Part shown: in pieces, positions 32,603 to 42,840 of the stretch
Position numbering within the stretch: the stretch's first letter is position 1
Layout: every line of letters begins with the position of its first letter
Source of the DNA: Notamacropus eugenii
Taxonomy: Eukaryota; Chordata; Mammalia; Diprotodontia; Macropodidae
NCBI RefSeq assembly: GCF_028372415.1
Contig: NC_092875.1
Span: forward strand, 435,929,377 to 435,993,376
DNA: 64,000 nt
Reading direction: 5' to 3'
Notes under the pieces: generated by a model
The model's input: the letters and a program-made list of their open reading frames with translations, nothing else
Told to the model about the DNA's origin: nothing
The model's database searches: none
Program-made: the position numbers and the translations under genes

Positions 32603-33395
32603 TTCTCAGTTTCACAGTCTTGGAGTCAACCTTAACTCTTTATTTTCTCTCATCCCATGTAGTCAACCAGTCATTAAGTCTTACTGATCTTTACCTCCAT
32701 AACATCTCTCACATCCATCCCCTTCTCTCATGACCACCGCCCTGCTTCAGGCTCTCAAACCCACTTTGTTGGTTTATTTCAGTAGCTTCATAATTTGTTT
32801 CCTTGGCCTCAAATCTGCCCTCTCTCCAATTTATCCTTCACAGAACTTAGAATGAGCCATTTCTGCAGCATAGTTTTGACCACATCAGTTCCCTGGTCAT
32901 GAAATTCTATGCCTCCCTATTGCCTCTAAGATCAAAGACAAATGATTTAAATTTAAATCTCTCTGTTATCTATTCCAGCCTTCCTTTCCAGATTTATCAT
33001 ATATTATTCTACCTCATGCACTCTGTGGTTTAACAAACTGGTCTACATGCTGCTCCTTACACCTGACCCTTTCCTCCCCATCTCTATATCTTTGCACATG
33101 CTAAAAGTCAGTGAACCTTCCATGCCTCTCTCAGGGCTCAATACAAATGTCGCCTCCTGCATGAAGTCTTTCTTGATTCTTGTAGATGCTAATTTATCTC
33201 CTTCCAAAATTATCTTCTTTTCACTTTCTTCCTATTTTGTATTTATTAAGTGTGTCCATGTTTTCTCCCCTGGTACAATATTAGTATCTTGAGGTAGTAA
33301 TCATTTAATTTTTTGTGTTTGTATTTCTAGTACCTACCCCAGTGCCTGGTATATAGTATGAATTTTGTAAATGCTACTTAGTTGATTTTATCTGA
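32596..33395 (+). mobile_element. L2 LINE, ORF end and 3' UTR, right part
   Basis: Starts 'agtttcacagtcttggagtc', resuming close to where the left part stopped. It runs through 'cataacatctctcacatcca', 'ttctatgcctccctattgcc', 'catgaagtctttcttgattc' and 'cagtgcctggtatatagtat'. Confidence 0.92.
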
Positions 33396-33734
33396 AAAAC
33401 TATGTCCTAAGGAAAAATCATGCTGGTTTATGTTTAAAGTAGGAAAACTTTATTGAAAAACAATATTAGTTGAATTAGATAGAAGCAAATTCTCTGACCT
33501 GTCATGAAAACTCCTCCAACCTATGGAGGAAAGCCCTTTATAATTTAGCATGAGGATAATGTAAGAAACAGTCTTTCCTATCCAGAAGATGGAGGGGTTC
33601 TCTACAAAGTAATTCTTTACTCATGACTAGAATCAGCTTTAGAATTTGACTGCCTACGTATCATCACTTAAGAGTACTGAGCATCTCATCTTTCCCACCA
33701 AAGCTGCAAAAAGCTTCCTCCATTCCCTTTCCAA

Positions 33735-33888
33735 TACAAGGGTGCTGGATTTGGAAGCAGAGGATGTGGATTTGAATTCTAGCTTTGCTGTTTACTACCC
33801 AGATGACTCTGGGCACATGAGGAAATGAGACTAAATGATCCATAAGACACCTGTCAGTTCTAAATTTATAATCCTAAGAGCTGTCATA
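33735..33888 (+). mobile_element. CORE-SINE
   Basis: 'ggatttggaagcagaggatg', 'atttgaattctagctttgct' and 'tgtcagttctaaatttataa'. The core is partly deleted. Confidence 0.7.
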
Positions 33889-34205
33889 GTACCTGAAATG
33901 CCACCATTTGAGAGGCTATGCCTTTGGGTCTAGAAGTTTTTTTGATCTTCAAGAGTCCTTTATTAAAATGCAAACACTAAGTATTCCTTGGAGGAGAAAT
34001 ACTTTAAATCCTTAGAGATTTATTTAGTAGAGAATGAGAACAAGGTCCCATGGGAATGTGACAGAGGATAGCCAGGAGGAAGGATACTTACTGGTCTGTA
34101 AGGAGAGCCAGAAATACATTAAAAACCAACTTTGCTTACTTTGCAATCTTGCTTAGTGCTGGCTCCATCTGACACCTTACTAGATGCAAAGATCACCATG
34201 TACGT
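33889..34205. other. No clear feature
   Basis: No repeat or coding feature recognised in about 320 bp. Confidence 0.4.
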
Positions 34206-34376
34206 TTTGTTTTTGTTTAGTTGTTTCAGTTGTGTTCAACTCTTTGGGACCCCATTTGGGGTTTTCTTGGCAAAGATAGTTTGTCATTTTCTTCTCCAAA
34301 TCATTTCACAGGGGTGAGGAAGATGAGGCAAACAGGGTGAAGTGACTTGCCCAGGATTACATAGCTGAGGTTGTTT
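34206..34376 (-). mobile_element. MAR1-type CORE-SINE (RTE tail), 5'-truncated
   Basis: On the plus strand it begins with the reversed RTE/BovB-like tail ('ccccatttggggttttcttg', 'gtttgtcattttcttctcc') and proceeds to the reversed core ('agtgacttgcccaggattac'). The tRNA-like head is missing at the junction with the next SINE. Confidence 0.88.
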
Positions 34377-34585
34377 TTGACTCATCTTCATGAGTTCAAA
34401 TCCAGTCTCAGATATTCCTACCTGTGTGACCCTGCACAAGTTACTTTACCTTGTTTGCCTCAGTTTCTTCATCTTACATGAGCTGGAGAAGGAAATGACA
34501 AACACTCCAGCATCTTTGCCAAGAAAACCACAAATAGAGTCATGAAGAGTTGGATGTGGCTAAAATGACTGAATGACAAAAGCAG
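34377..34585 (+). mobile_element. MAR1-type CORE-SINE (RTE tail), head-to-head partner
   Basis: 'catgagttcaaatccagtct', 'tgtgaccctgcacaagttac', 'gagctggagaaggaaatgac' and 'tttgccaagaaaaccacaaa' run from the B box to the RTE tail. It is joined head to head with the minus-strand copy, forming a long inverted repeat. Confidence 0.9.
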
Positions 34586-34589
34586 TTTT

Positions 34590-34735
34590 GATATTTGTTA
34601 CCTAGGTAACCTTTCAGAAGTCACTTAACTCTTGTGGGCCTCCCTCAGTTTTTTCTTCATTTACACAAGGATAGGGTTGGACTAGAATATTGCCATGGTC
34701 TCTTCCTTCTCCAAATCCTATGAAACTTGTTCAAG
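34590..34735 (+). mobile_element. CORE-SINE, core and 3' part
   Basis: 'cagaagtcacttaactcttg', 'gggttggactagaatattgc' and 'ctccaaatcctatg'. It follows the inverted SINE pair immediately. Confidence 0.7.
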
Positions 34736-34895
34736 GGAGTTTTGCAAGTCTTTAACTTAAGGCTCTTTGAATGATTTTTATTGAATTTGAAAATCTTAGC
34801 ATGTGGGCATTCATTTCTGTGCCTTCTGGCTTGGTTTTTAAAGCTCATTTGTGCCACTGAGCCACCATGCCTCTTGAATACTGCTTAACTTAGAA

Positions 34896-35157
34896 GCTAG
34901 GTACAGTGACACGAACATATGATTCTGGCTACTGGGGAGGCAGAAGTTGGTGGATGACTGGAGTTCCACACTGCAGTAAGGCTAATGCTGACTGGATGTC
35001 CAGCACCAAAATGGTGATCCTCTGGGAAATGGGGTCCACAAGCTGGCTCAGATCAGAAACAGAACAGGTTAAAGCTTCCATGCTGATTTGCAATGGGATC
35101 CAGTCCGTATTGGCTGCCACACTTCCAACCTGGGGGATAATTGGAGGAGTTAGTCTC
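34896..35157 (+). pseudogene. 7SL RNA pseudogene (signal recognition particle RNA)
   Basis: The sequence aligns by eye with most of 7SL RNA. The Alu-domain part has 'ctactggggaggcagaag' near 34929. The S-domain part has 'ccaaaatggtgatcctctgg' near 35006, 'gaaacagaacaggtt' near 35056, 'atgctgatttgcaatgggat' near 35080 and 'ccaacctgggggat' near 35125. It is about 262 bp against roughly 300 bp for 7SL, with deletions including one after 'acaagctggctc'. It keeps the S domain, so it derives from 7SL itself and not from an Alu or B1-like SINE. Many substitutions make function unlikely. No A-tail or clear TSD is visible. Confidence 0.88.
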
Positions 35158-35795
35158 AAAGACACCAAAACACTAGTTATAGAAATAATGAATGTTCTTA
35201 AACATTTGCCAAATCCTGTTATATCATTTCTGTTTGTGTCTTAATGATGTATATAGTTGTTTCAAAGTGAGCAGTTCTGAAGTGGTGGCTAGATATAGTC
35301 ATTCTCTATGCAGTGATTCGCTATAGTGAGAGCAACAGAGAGTGTGTCCACAATTCATGCTGTCACCATATCTTACAGAAGAGCCAAAGAATAGGGCCAA
35401 ATACATTATTAAAGAAAAAATCCAACACTGCCTACGGATCAGAGTATTCACATATTCCTTCAGGAAGGTATGCCAAATAGAAGATATTAGAATATAGGAG
35501 ATTATAACAAAACCAAATTCCAGAAGAGTTAAAAATACTTGTCAAATTCGTTTCTTCATTCTGAAAAAGAAGTTATGAGATCTGGGAAAAGATTTACGTG
35601 GCTTATGTGGTTATCAGGGTCCTTCAGTTTTTCCCATTTGTGGTTTGGGAACTAGAGAGGAAAGCTAATCTGAGTTCTGACAGAGTCATCCAAGCTATCA
35701 TATGGAAACAGGAAATGAGCTGCCTATTGAAAACATAGAGAAGGAAAGGGAGATTAAGTAAAAAACAAATTAGCAAATTGTGGAGCTAATTTAGT
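35158..35795. other. No gene or clear repeat
   Basis: No recognisable element downstream of the 7SL pseudogene. Confidence 0.4.
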
Positions 35796-35955
35796 CTTCA
35801 TAAATGAAGATATTTCTTCACACAATGTGGCATCAACTTTGGAACATGCAGCTCAAAGTGGTGTTTAAGAATAATGATATGGCTTCCTTTGAAAAAAGAG
35901 TACAATAACTATATGTTACTAAGAACATTTACTCCTCTGGGAATAACAACACTGT
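35796..35955 (+). mobile_element. Possible L3/CR1-type LINE 3' remnant
   Basis: 'tcttcacacaatgtggcatc' and 'ctttggaacatgcagctcaa' resemble the end of CR1-class LINEs. Weak. Confidence 0.3.
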
Positions 35956-36694
35956 ACCAGATAAGGAGAGAGCTCTTATTTTTAGGGAATAAACTAATTA
36001 CCTATCTAGGTGAAGGAGAGTTCTCTCCCTTTTTCCTCATATAGTAAAAGCTCCTTGTTTTTCTTGTCTCCTTTGTACCTCACAATGTTTTACCAGCCCC
36101 AGATTTTTCTCAGCAATTCCACCCTTGTAATGATGAAACAAATTAATAAATGTCCTTTCTGTGGAATAACGAGATTTCATAAGCCCTTGGAGGAAAGCCC
36201 TCCACAAAAGTATATAAAAGATGTCTTTTTTTCTCTCTTTAAACAGAATCAGAATGATTCTTCATTAAAGCTCTTCCATAGCAATCGTCTCTAGGTTGAA
36301 GAATGGGGTCATGCCCAGCCCTAGTTAATCTCTAAGTGATGCAACAGTGGTCTTGAAGGACTCTGGGTGTGTTTAGAAAATATGCAGCAAAACTATGAGA
36401 ACATATAGACTTCCAGCTAGAGGTTAGCATTTTTATTCCTGTTCAGGGAGAGTGTGCTAGAAAGGATAAAGGTATTGTATACATTTTTTTTCCATCGCTA
36501 GGATTACTCTTTCCCAAGTTGGTGAGAATTTGTCCAAATATCTCTGTTTCTTTAAGAAAGAAACTGAGATTTGACCAAAAAAACAAAACAATACAAAAAA
36601 CCCCAAACTAAACACATTGATTTATCTAATAATAGTGGGAACTAAAAATTCATTAGGCTTCTAGTTACTGAATTCTCCTGCTATCATGTATTGT
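35956..36694. other. No gene or clear repeat
   Basis: AT-rich sequence, short A-runs near 36576-36602. The open frame 36010-36294 has no domain. Confidence 0.4.
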
Positions 36695-36790
36695 CTAATT
36701 CAATTCATTCATTCATCCAGTGTTCAATACATACAGTATTTATCAAGCACCTACTATGTATAAGAAACTGTGCTACATTTTAAGGGGGAT
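36695..36790 (-). mobile_element. L2 LINE 3' end (antisense)
   Basis: 'tcattcattcatccagtgtt', 'tttatcaagcacctactatg' and 'agaaactgtgctacatttta'. Confidence 0.75.
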
Positions 36791-37200
36791 CCAGAAAGGT
36801 AGAGTCATAAAATAATGCCCCATCTTAATTAAAAGGACAAGATGCAGATAGCTCTTCATGGAGATAGGAACTGGGAGTTAATTAGCCAATTTTCTGATCC
36901 CATCCAGAAAACCCTGCAGAATGTTCCTAAACTCACTAAGGGCCAGATTCAACTTTTGAAATCTGTTTGTGGGAATCAAAGATGATGGCAGAGGCAGATG
37001 GTTGTGAAGAATGCTATGGTGTAACATTTTGTGGGTTATATTTTAACATGATGATTAGTGAGCCTTTCAAGCTTGTCTGGTCTCTGCCCTCCTCAAAATC
37101 CTTTATCCATCTATCATTCCTGTTTGTAATTTTATTCTTGAGATTTCTCTCCAAAGCTCTGGCTATAGAAACTTTATAGAAATAATGTAAATGAATATAG
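36791..37200. other. No gene or clear repeat
   Basis: No element recognised. Confidence 0.4.
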
Positions 37201-37204
37201 AGGT

Positions 37205-37375
37205 AGTATGGTACCAAGGAGTTGAACCCTGGATTTGGAGTCAAAGGACTCTAAATATGTGACTGTAGACAAGGTACTCAAACTTTCTGAGCCACGGTTT
37301 CCTCATATGTAAAATAGGTGAGTTGTATGATGGTTTCTGAGGTTCCTTCCAGCTTTAAATCTATAGGACTTTAAA
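37205..37375 (+). mobile_element. CORE-SINE
   Basis: 'ggatttggagtcaaaggact', 'cacggtttcctcatatgtaa' and 'tctgaggttccttccagctt' define a full but diverged copy. Confidence 0.82.
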
Positions 37376-37544
37376 GAAACTGTTTGTGTGTCTTCTGTCT
37401 AGCAGATGTAAGAACAGTAAATTAAATATCCTTTTATCAAAATTATATCCTCATATATCTCATATCATTTTAAAGTATTTCTTCAAAGAGTTCAAAGTAT
37501 TTGTTTTGGCTTTTCCCACTATTTCTGAGAAAGAAGTAGGAAGA

Positions 37545-37905
37545 AGGTAGGAACAAGCATTGATTAAGCATCATGGAAGAGGCACTGAGCTGAATGCTGG
37601 GCGTATGGACAACGAAAAATCAGTCCAATTTACCCTTGAGGAATATTCTATTAGGGGAATGCTAGGCATAAATATAAATAAATACAAAATACATGTAATG
37701 TAAATGAAGAGTAATTTTGTCAGAACATTACCAACTGGAGAGATTGGGAAAGAACTTGTTTAGAAGGTGATATTTGAGCTGAGTTTTAAAGGAAGCTAGA
37801 GATAGTAAGAGAAGGAAGTGATGAGGCAGTGAATTACAACCGTGTGACAAAGCGCAGAGACAAGAGATGGGGTGTTATGTATAAGGAACAAAAATTAGCC
37901 TAGTT
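37545..37905 (-). mobile_element. L2 LINE (antisense) 3' region
   Basis: 'caagcattgattaagcatca', 'agatattgggaaag'-like 'gagattgggaaagaacttgt', 'tttgagctgagttttaaagg' and 'gtgttatgtataaggaac' in reversed L2 order. Confidence 0.75.
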
Positions 37906-37929
37906 TACCTGGACTGTATCATCAACTCC

Positions 37930-38040
37930 ATTTTCACAGACTAGGAAAATGAGGTACAATGAGAAAGTCAGAGGCAGAGATGAAGACAGTCTTCAGGCTT
38001 TTGAACTCTCAGTTCAGGTGCTCTACTCACTAGACCATGC
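37930..38040 (-). mobile_element. MIR-type CORE-SINE fragment
   Basis: 'ccattttcacagactaggaa' and 'gtgctctactcactagacca' are the reversed core and head. A TATC-rich tract begins at its head end. Confidence 0.65.
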
Positions 38041-38290
38041 TATTATACCACATATCTATCCATATTTATATTTCTGTCTATTCCTATATCCTTCTCTGAA
38101 TGTGTATCTACATCTATATCTGATTCTACATCTAGACCTATCTATTTCTATATCTAGACCTATGTCCATATCCATGTCTATATATATCTCTACCTCTGTC
38201 TCTATCACATCCACATCTATTTCTATGTCTCTTTGTATCCATGTCTACATACCTATAGCCATATCCGTATCTATATCTCTGTGCATATGT
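38041..38290 (+). repeat. Degenerate (TCTA)n/(TATCCA)n tract
   Basis: 250 bp of diverged 'tctata', 'ccatatc' and 'tctgtc' units. The Ile-Ser rich frame on the plus strand here is a product of the tract. Confidence 0.9.
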
Positions 38291-39985
38291 AATTTTAAAA
38301 CATCCAGTCTTCCCCATCAACAACAACTGTGGAGACAAAGAATGGGGAAAGACAGTGGCAGTTATACCTGAAGCATTTTTTTCTCTTCCCAAATCCGTAC
38401 CACTGACACAAAGAAAAGAGATAAGTTTCAGTAGTAAAATGAGTTCCTCCTGTATCAAAACTCTTTGAACAAAGTGATGCTTTCAAGGGAAAGAATCTTT
38501 TTATCGTATGGTTTTCATCCACTGATGGGAAAAAAAATTAAACTAAGTTCAAAATGTTATCAGAGATGAAAATCTGACTGAATACCGATAAGGTAGGGAA
38601 ATCACATTTCCCAGAGATGCCAGTGAAAATTCTTTGATCATAGGTTGAAGGTGTATTTTCACTGGGACATTGTTGACATGATCATATTTATATTGTTGGC
38701 ATACCATTATTATATTCATTCTTTAAATGTAGATTATGCATGAATGTTATATCATCATATCTGTATTATATGTATGGCCCTTTTATATTCATTTGTTGAT
38801 GTGGGAATGGATATTTCTGGTTCTGGGTGTAGCATCTAAGAAATTGGCCAGGTCAACTCTGCTTTCTTTCTTTTTTGTAAAACCTCTGTGAACCTTGCAG
38901 CATTTATTTGCTTTGGCACCCTTCAACTTTCTACAGTGCTTTATTCCTTATTAAGAAACCTGGCCCTTAATTAGCTTGCTGTCCATCACTGAAACTCGTT
39001 CCATTTGATAACTCCTTGGTGCTTCTGGAGCTGGTGGTGCAGTCTTGTGTGGGCTTCTACAGCACAAAAGCCAGATGGATTTTTTAAAACAGATAAATTT
39101 AGTCCTGAATAGGGAACTGTGCAAAACACACATACACACACACACACACATATACACTTTCATCAAAAAAAAAATGTTTCTCAGCACTGATAAAACCAGC
39201 GCGAAATCACAGTTTCTCAAATTAGGGAAAAGCAAACTTTGCTTTTTGTTTTGTTTAAAAAAAATTTTTTTTTGGTTTGGGCTCAAGAATTGAAAAGTTC
39301 TGTTCCTATTTAGAAATGATCACATTTGGCTATGATTGTGAACTGGCTGGCTCTGTAGGAGGCAGCAGCCTGTAGGCTCCAGATCTCTTCGGTGATAAAT
39401 ACCTCTGACCCTCAGTCTTCTCATGGGCAGTAAGTAGAGTAGTGGTGATGAACAAGATTGGAGGAGAGGGGGAGGAGGAGGATATGATATTTATCGGTTT
39501 TACCCTGATGCTCCTAAAGGAAAGGTATAGAGGTATTATAAAAACAAAAACAAGAGAATGCTAGGAGTTTTTTTTTAAGTTTATTTTTCATCACAAGTTA
39601 AAATTCACTATCTTATCTTGATCTTATCTTGGTGTACTTATATTTACCCAATGCAAAGATGGAAAACTTAAGCCCCATATAGATTTCTCTGTTTTATCAC
39701 TATAAACTGTACCCCAAAACTTAGCTAGTCAACTGGCTACTGTATTTCATAAGAGGTTCTGGGCAAGAGAGTTTGGAAAGCTCAACTCATAAATCTATCT
39801 CCTATACTATGCAAGTAATTAAGAATATATGCCTTACTGATTGTGAATCAGAGGCTTAGACGAAAAACAGCTCTTTATTTATCTTCAGATGAACTCCCAA
39901 AATGTTTTCATTACCTTCAGAAGTAAGTTGGTTGGTGATGCTAATATTGGAAAAGTAATATTTTGAAAAATACTACCACTTTCAG
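38291..39985. other. Mostly unannotated; small (CA)n
   Basis: A short (CA)n at 39128-39150 and an A-run at 39165-39174. No repeat family or exon recognised in about 1.7 kb. A T-rich run lies near 39257-39274. Confidence 0.4.
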
Positions 39986-39987
39986 GA

Positions 39988-40238
39988 TTAATAATAGCTA
40001 ACATTTATATGGCACTTTAAGGTTTGCAAAACACTTTATAAATATCTCATTTTATCTTTGAAACAATCCTGGCAGGTAGGTGCTATTATTATCCCCATTT
40101 TAGAGATGAGAAAACTGAGGCAAACAGCAGTTAAGTGACTTGCCCAGTGTCACACAACTCACAAGCGTTGAACTCAACCCTTTCTGACTCCAGATCCAGT
40201 GCTCTAACCTCTCTACCTCCTGGCTGCTTTAATAGAGT
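39988..40238 (-). mobile_element. THER1/MIR CORE-SINE, full length
   Basis: 'aatagctaacatttatatgg', 'ggtttgcaaaacactttata', 'ttagagatgagaaaactgag' and 'gactccagatccagtgctct' cover tail to head on the minus strand. Confidence 0.93.
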
Positions 40239-40417
40239 GTCCCTAGTTCACCCTCAACCAAGCAGAAGACCCCTGCTTAAGGTAGAGAGAATCTTTTACA
40301 TGGTTAATCACTGGCTTTTGACTGAATGTCCAAGGGCATAGAAGGCCAGTGAAAGTACCTAAGTTCAAGAGTTGTCCTCTTAAGAGTCTGGTTAGTTCAT
40401 TTTAGGAAGTTTCCTAT

Positions 40418-40530
40418 TTGCTATGGTTCAGTCATGTCTGACTCTCCTATATAGACTATAGTGCACCAACACTGTCCATAGGGTTTTCTTGGCAAAGATA
40501 TTGGAGTGATTTGCCATTTCCTTCTATAAT
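40418..40530 (-). mobile_element. RTE/BovB-like SINE tail
   Basis: 'ggttcagtcatgtctgactc', 'agggttttcttggcaaagat' and 'gtgatttgccatttccttct' give only the tail of a MAR1-type SINE. A different middle segment sits at 40450-40475. Confidence 0.8.
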
Positions 40531-41290
40531 GAGATCTGGATCTATCTTCCTAAACCAGAAAGCTATTTATTTGTAAGGACTACCTAAAACCTAAACTGAT
40601 CTCCTACACATTTTCCTATAATAATGAAAAATTGTAATATTTGTAGTAAACGAAGATTTATAGTCAATGCCATAATCCACAAGAGCATGGTATCATAATA
40701 CCCATTATCATTTCCTAAGTGGGATACCTACATTTTTCAAACTCTCAAGTGTTAGTAGTCTAACTATCAGTCAAGTAGCCCTCAATATTCTTGGTCCTGT
40801 TATAATAATGAGTTATCAAATCCTTGTAGCAAGTTGTTAGAGTTATAGCCTCCCTTGCTCAAAATAATAACACAAAGTTACTGGCCTTGGAATAGCCTAG
40901 AAAATTACATTAGGTATGGTAAGAACATTAAGGCTGAATATCTTATGGGGACTGAAATGGCAATGATGGGAAAGAAGGAGGGAAGGAGAAGAAAGAAAAG
41001 AGAGGAAAAGACAAAAATTGAGAAGAGAAAGATAGAAAAGGAACTCAGAAATAGGGGAGTGAAGCAAGATTACCAAAACTAGAAAAGAAGAAATGACTCT
41101 TCCTTATGTCTAAGCACCATCTTCATACCTCAAAGTATGTACCAACTGTATGATCACTTTCCTTTTGAACCAGTTGGGTTCTGATGACTATTACGCTCAA
41201 GCGATGAGGGCCCTATGAATAAACAATGGTCCTAGTCCCTTTGTCCTAATGCCAAAAATAACTGAACATGGTGTAATTACTCCCATTGCT
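40531..41290. other. No gene or clear repeat; A/G-rich patch
   Basis: Purine-rich at 40965-41060, which gives a Lys-Arg rich frame. Otherwise nothing recognised. Confidence 0.4.
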
Positions 41291-41302
41291 AAGTTATCAA
41301 GG
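41291..41302. repeat. Left TSD of SINE
   Basis: 'aagttatcaagg' pairs with 'aagttgtcaagg' at 41554-41565, one mismatch. Confidence 0.8.
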
Positions 41303-41553
41303 GTGAGCTAAGTGGTACAGTGGATAGAGTGCCAAAAGTGGAGTCAGAAAGACTCATTTTCCTGTGTTCAAATCTGGCCACAGATATATGTTAGTTGTGT
41401 AATCCTGGACAAGTCATTTAACTTTGTTTGCCTCAGTTTCCTCATCTATAAAATAAGCTGGAGAAGGAAGTGGCAAACCGCTCTAGTATATTTGCCAAGA
41501 AAGGCCCACATAGGGTCATGAAAAATCAGACATGACTGAACACTACTAAACAA
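41303..41553 (+). mobile_element. MAR1-type CORE-SINE (RTE tail), full length with TSD
   Basis: Head 'gtacagtggatagagtgcca', B box 'tgtgttcaaatctggccaca', core 'cctcagtttcctcatctata' and tail 'agctggagaaggaagtggca', 'tagggtcatgaaaaatcaga'. Flanked by a 12-bp TSD. Confidence 0.94.
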
Positions 41554-41565
41554 AAGTTGTCAAGG
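41554..41565. repeat. Right TSD of SINE
   Basis: 'aagttgtcaagg', the partner of 41291-41302. Confidence 0.8.
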
Positions 41566-41569
41566 ACAG

Positions 41570-41783
41570 GTGACCAATCAACAAGTCAAGGTGTTGCGGT
41601 GGAGAGCGGTGGGAAGAAAGAGGACAGAGCAGTATAAAACATGATCTCTGCTCTCCACAAGTTCCTCTACAGTTGAGTTGGGAACATGTGGAAAATGAAA
41701 TAAAAGATCAAAATAACAGTTCAAGACAATAATAGAAGAGATGATACAAGGCAATAAATGATTAATTTCTGCATAAGTAGGTG
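41570..41783 (-). mobile_element. Probable antisense L2 fragment
   Basis: 'gatctctgctctccacaagt' followed by 'tctacagttgagttggga' resembles the reversed 'cctgccctcaaggagc..' block of L2. L2 appears to resume at 42365. Confidence 0.45.
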
Positions 41784-41884
41784 CAGGTGCGTGACACAGT
41801 GAATAGTGCACTGGCTCTAGAGTCAAGAGGATCTGAGTTCAAAACCAACCTCAGACACCATATTTACTAGCTGTATGACCCTGG
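41784..41884 (+). mobile_element. CORE-SINE, 5' part, interrupted by an LTR
   Basis: 'gaatagtgcactggctctag', 'ggatctgagttcaaaaccaa' and 'gctgtatgaccctgggcaag' are the SINE head and core. The core resumes at 42313 ('tcacttaaacctgattacct'). Confidence 0.88.
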
Positions 41885-41889
41885 GCAAG
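41885..41889. repeat. Left 5-bp TSD of solo LTR
   Basis: 'gcaag', which pairs with 'gtgag' at 42308-42312 (two transitions). The intact SINE consensus reads 'gggcaagtcactt' here, so both sides derive from one site. Confidence 0.7.
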
Positions 41890-42307
41890 TGTAGTGTTAA
41901 GGGAATTTGAGGATCTTCCCTGCCCCTTAATAGGCCCATGTGAACTGCTTTGAGCTTTGAGCTGAACCCACAGCTTGAGTTACATGAAGCTGATGGTGGG
42001 AGGAGCTTTGCCCAACAGGTGGAGCAGGAAGGGTGCAGCTGAGAGAGAGAGCAGGTAGAGGAGAGCAGAACAGCTAGTAGGAGTGAGAGAGGGAGTGATT
42101 TTGCAGAAGGGAGCTTGTTTGTGGGGAGGCCTAATGGAGGGAAGGCTTAGGGATGGCTATGCTCCCTTCATTGATAATTGACTTTCTGGTATCTGAAAGA
42201 ATATCTTGGTTTCATCTTTGAGGAAGAAAGTTTATATTTTGGGAATTTATCCTGGAATATGCATGCATATTCATAGTGGCTGCTGTGGGAATCACATTGG
42301 TGCTACA
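41890..42307 (+). mobile_element. Solo LTR of an endogenous retrovirus, copy 1
   Basis: It starts TGTAG and ends CTACA, a perfect 5-bp inverted repeat, and interrupts a CORE-SINE with a degraded 5-bp TSD. It is homologous to 45530-45997: shared segments include 'taataggcccatgtga', 'acaggtgga', 'caggaagggtg' and 'cttgtttgtggg'. The motif matching AATAAA in copy 2 reads 'aaagaatat' here. No internal retroviral sequence is attached, so it is a solo LTR formed by recombination between two LTRs. Family name not assigned. Orientation inferred from the polyadenylation-like signal in copy 2. Confidence 0.85.
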
Positions 42308-42312
42308 GTGAG
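42308..42312. repeat. Right 5-bp TSD of solo LTR
   Basis: 'gtgag', the partner of 41885-41889. Confidence 0.7.
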
Positions 42313-42340
42313 TCACTTAAACCTGATTACCTTGTCCCCC
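42313..42340 (+). mobile_element. CORE-SINE, continuation after the LTR
   Basis: 'tcacttaaacctgattacct' continues the core interrupted at 41884. It soon degrades into a C-run. Confidence 0.75.
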
Positions 42341-42364
42341 CCAAAATTCTACTTGAGTGTCACA

Positions 42365-42458
42365 GGAGTTCAGAAGAAGGAAAGATAACTTCAGGAAAGA
42401 CTTGATAGAGGAGATGAGACTTGAACTGAGTCTTTAAGAATGGGTAAGATTGAGATGA
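42365..42458 (-). mobile_element. Antisense L2 fragment
   Basis: 'acttcaggaaagacttgata' and 'gagacttgaactgagtcttt' are reversed L2 segments. They continue at 42690 after another SINE. Confidence 0.7.
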
Positions 42459-42461
42459 GGT

Positions 42462-42690
42462 ATCTAAAAGGCTCAGTGAATAGGGCATTGGGCCTGGAGT
42501 CAGAAAGAACTGAGTTCAAATCTGTCTTCAGACACTTACTAGCTGTGTGACCTTGGGCAAGTCACTTAACCTGTGTTTGCTTTAATCCACTGGAGAAGGA
42601 AGTGGCAAACCACTCTAGTATCTTTGCAAAGAAAACCCCGTGGACAATATGGTCCATGAGGTCATAAAGTGTCAGACACAACTGAACAAC
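42462..42690 (+). mobile_element. MAR1-type CORE-SINE (RTE tail)
   Basis: 'gcctggagtcagaaagaact', 'gtgtgaccttgggcaagtca', 'actggagaaggaagtggcaa' and 'gtcagacacaactgaacaac'. Part of the core is deleted near 42580. It splits an antisense L2. Confidence 0.93.
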
Positions 42691-42840
42691 ATGGATTTGG
42701 ATAGGCTGATATGGGATGGAGAAGAGGATCTGAGGTAGGTGAGGAGGCATAATTAAAATCAGGGAGAGAAGAAGGTACAAGGTATATTTGAGGGGCAGCA
42801 AGTAGACCATAAAATCATATAATATTAGCACTAGAAAGTA
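42691..42840 (-). mobile_element. Antisense L2 fragment, right part
   Basis: 'gatatgggatggagaagagg' and the following 'ggtaggtgaggaggcataa' continue the antisense L2 of 42365. Weakly matched. Confidence 0.45.

Noticed and set aside
34896..35157. Alu- or B1-like SINE
   Set aside because: The central S-domain of 7SL is present, which such SINEs lack.
34906..35244. 112-residue open frame
   Set aside because: It lies mostly over the 7SL RNA pseudogene, which explains its sequence; no protein homology is suggested.
37949..38371. 140-residue Ile-Ser-rich open frame
   Set aside because: Made by the degenerate TCTA/TATC tract, flanked by a SINE fragment.
39045..39293. Overlapping open frames on both strands
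   Set aside because: Low-complexity (CA)n, A-run and T-run composition; no motif.
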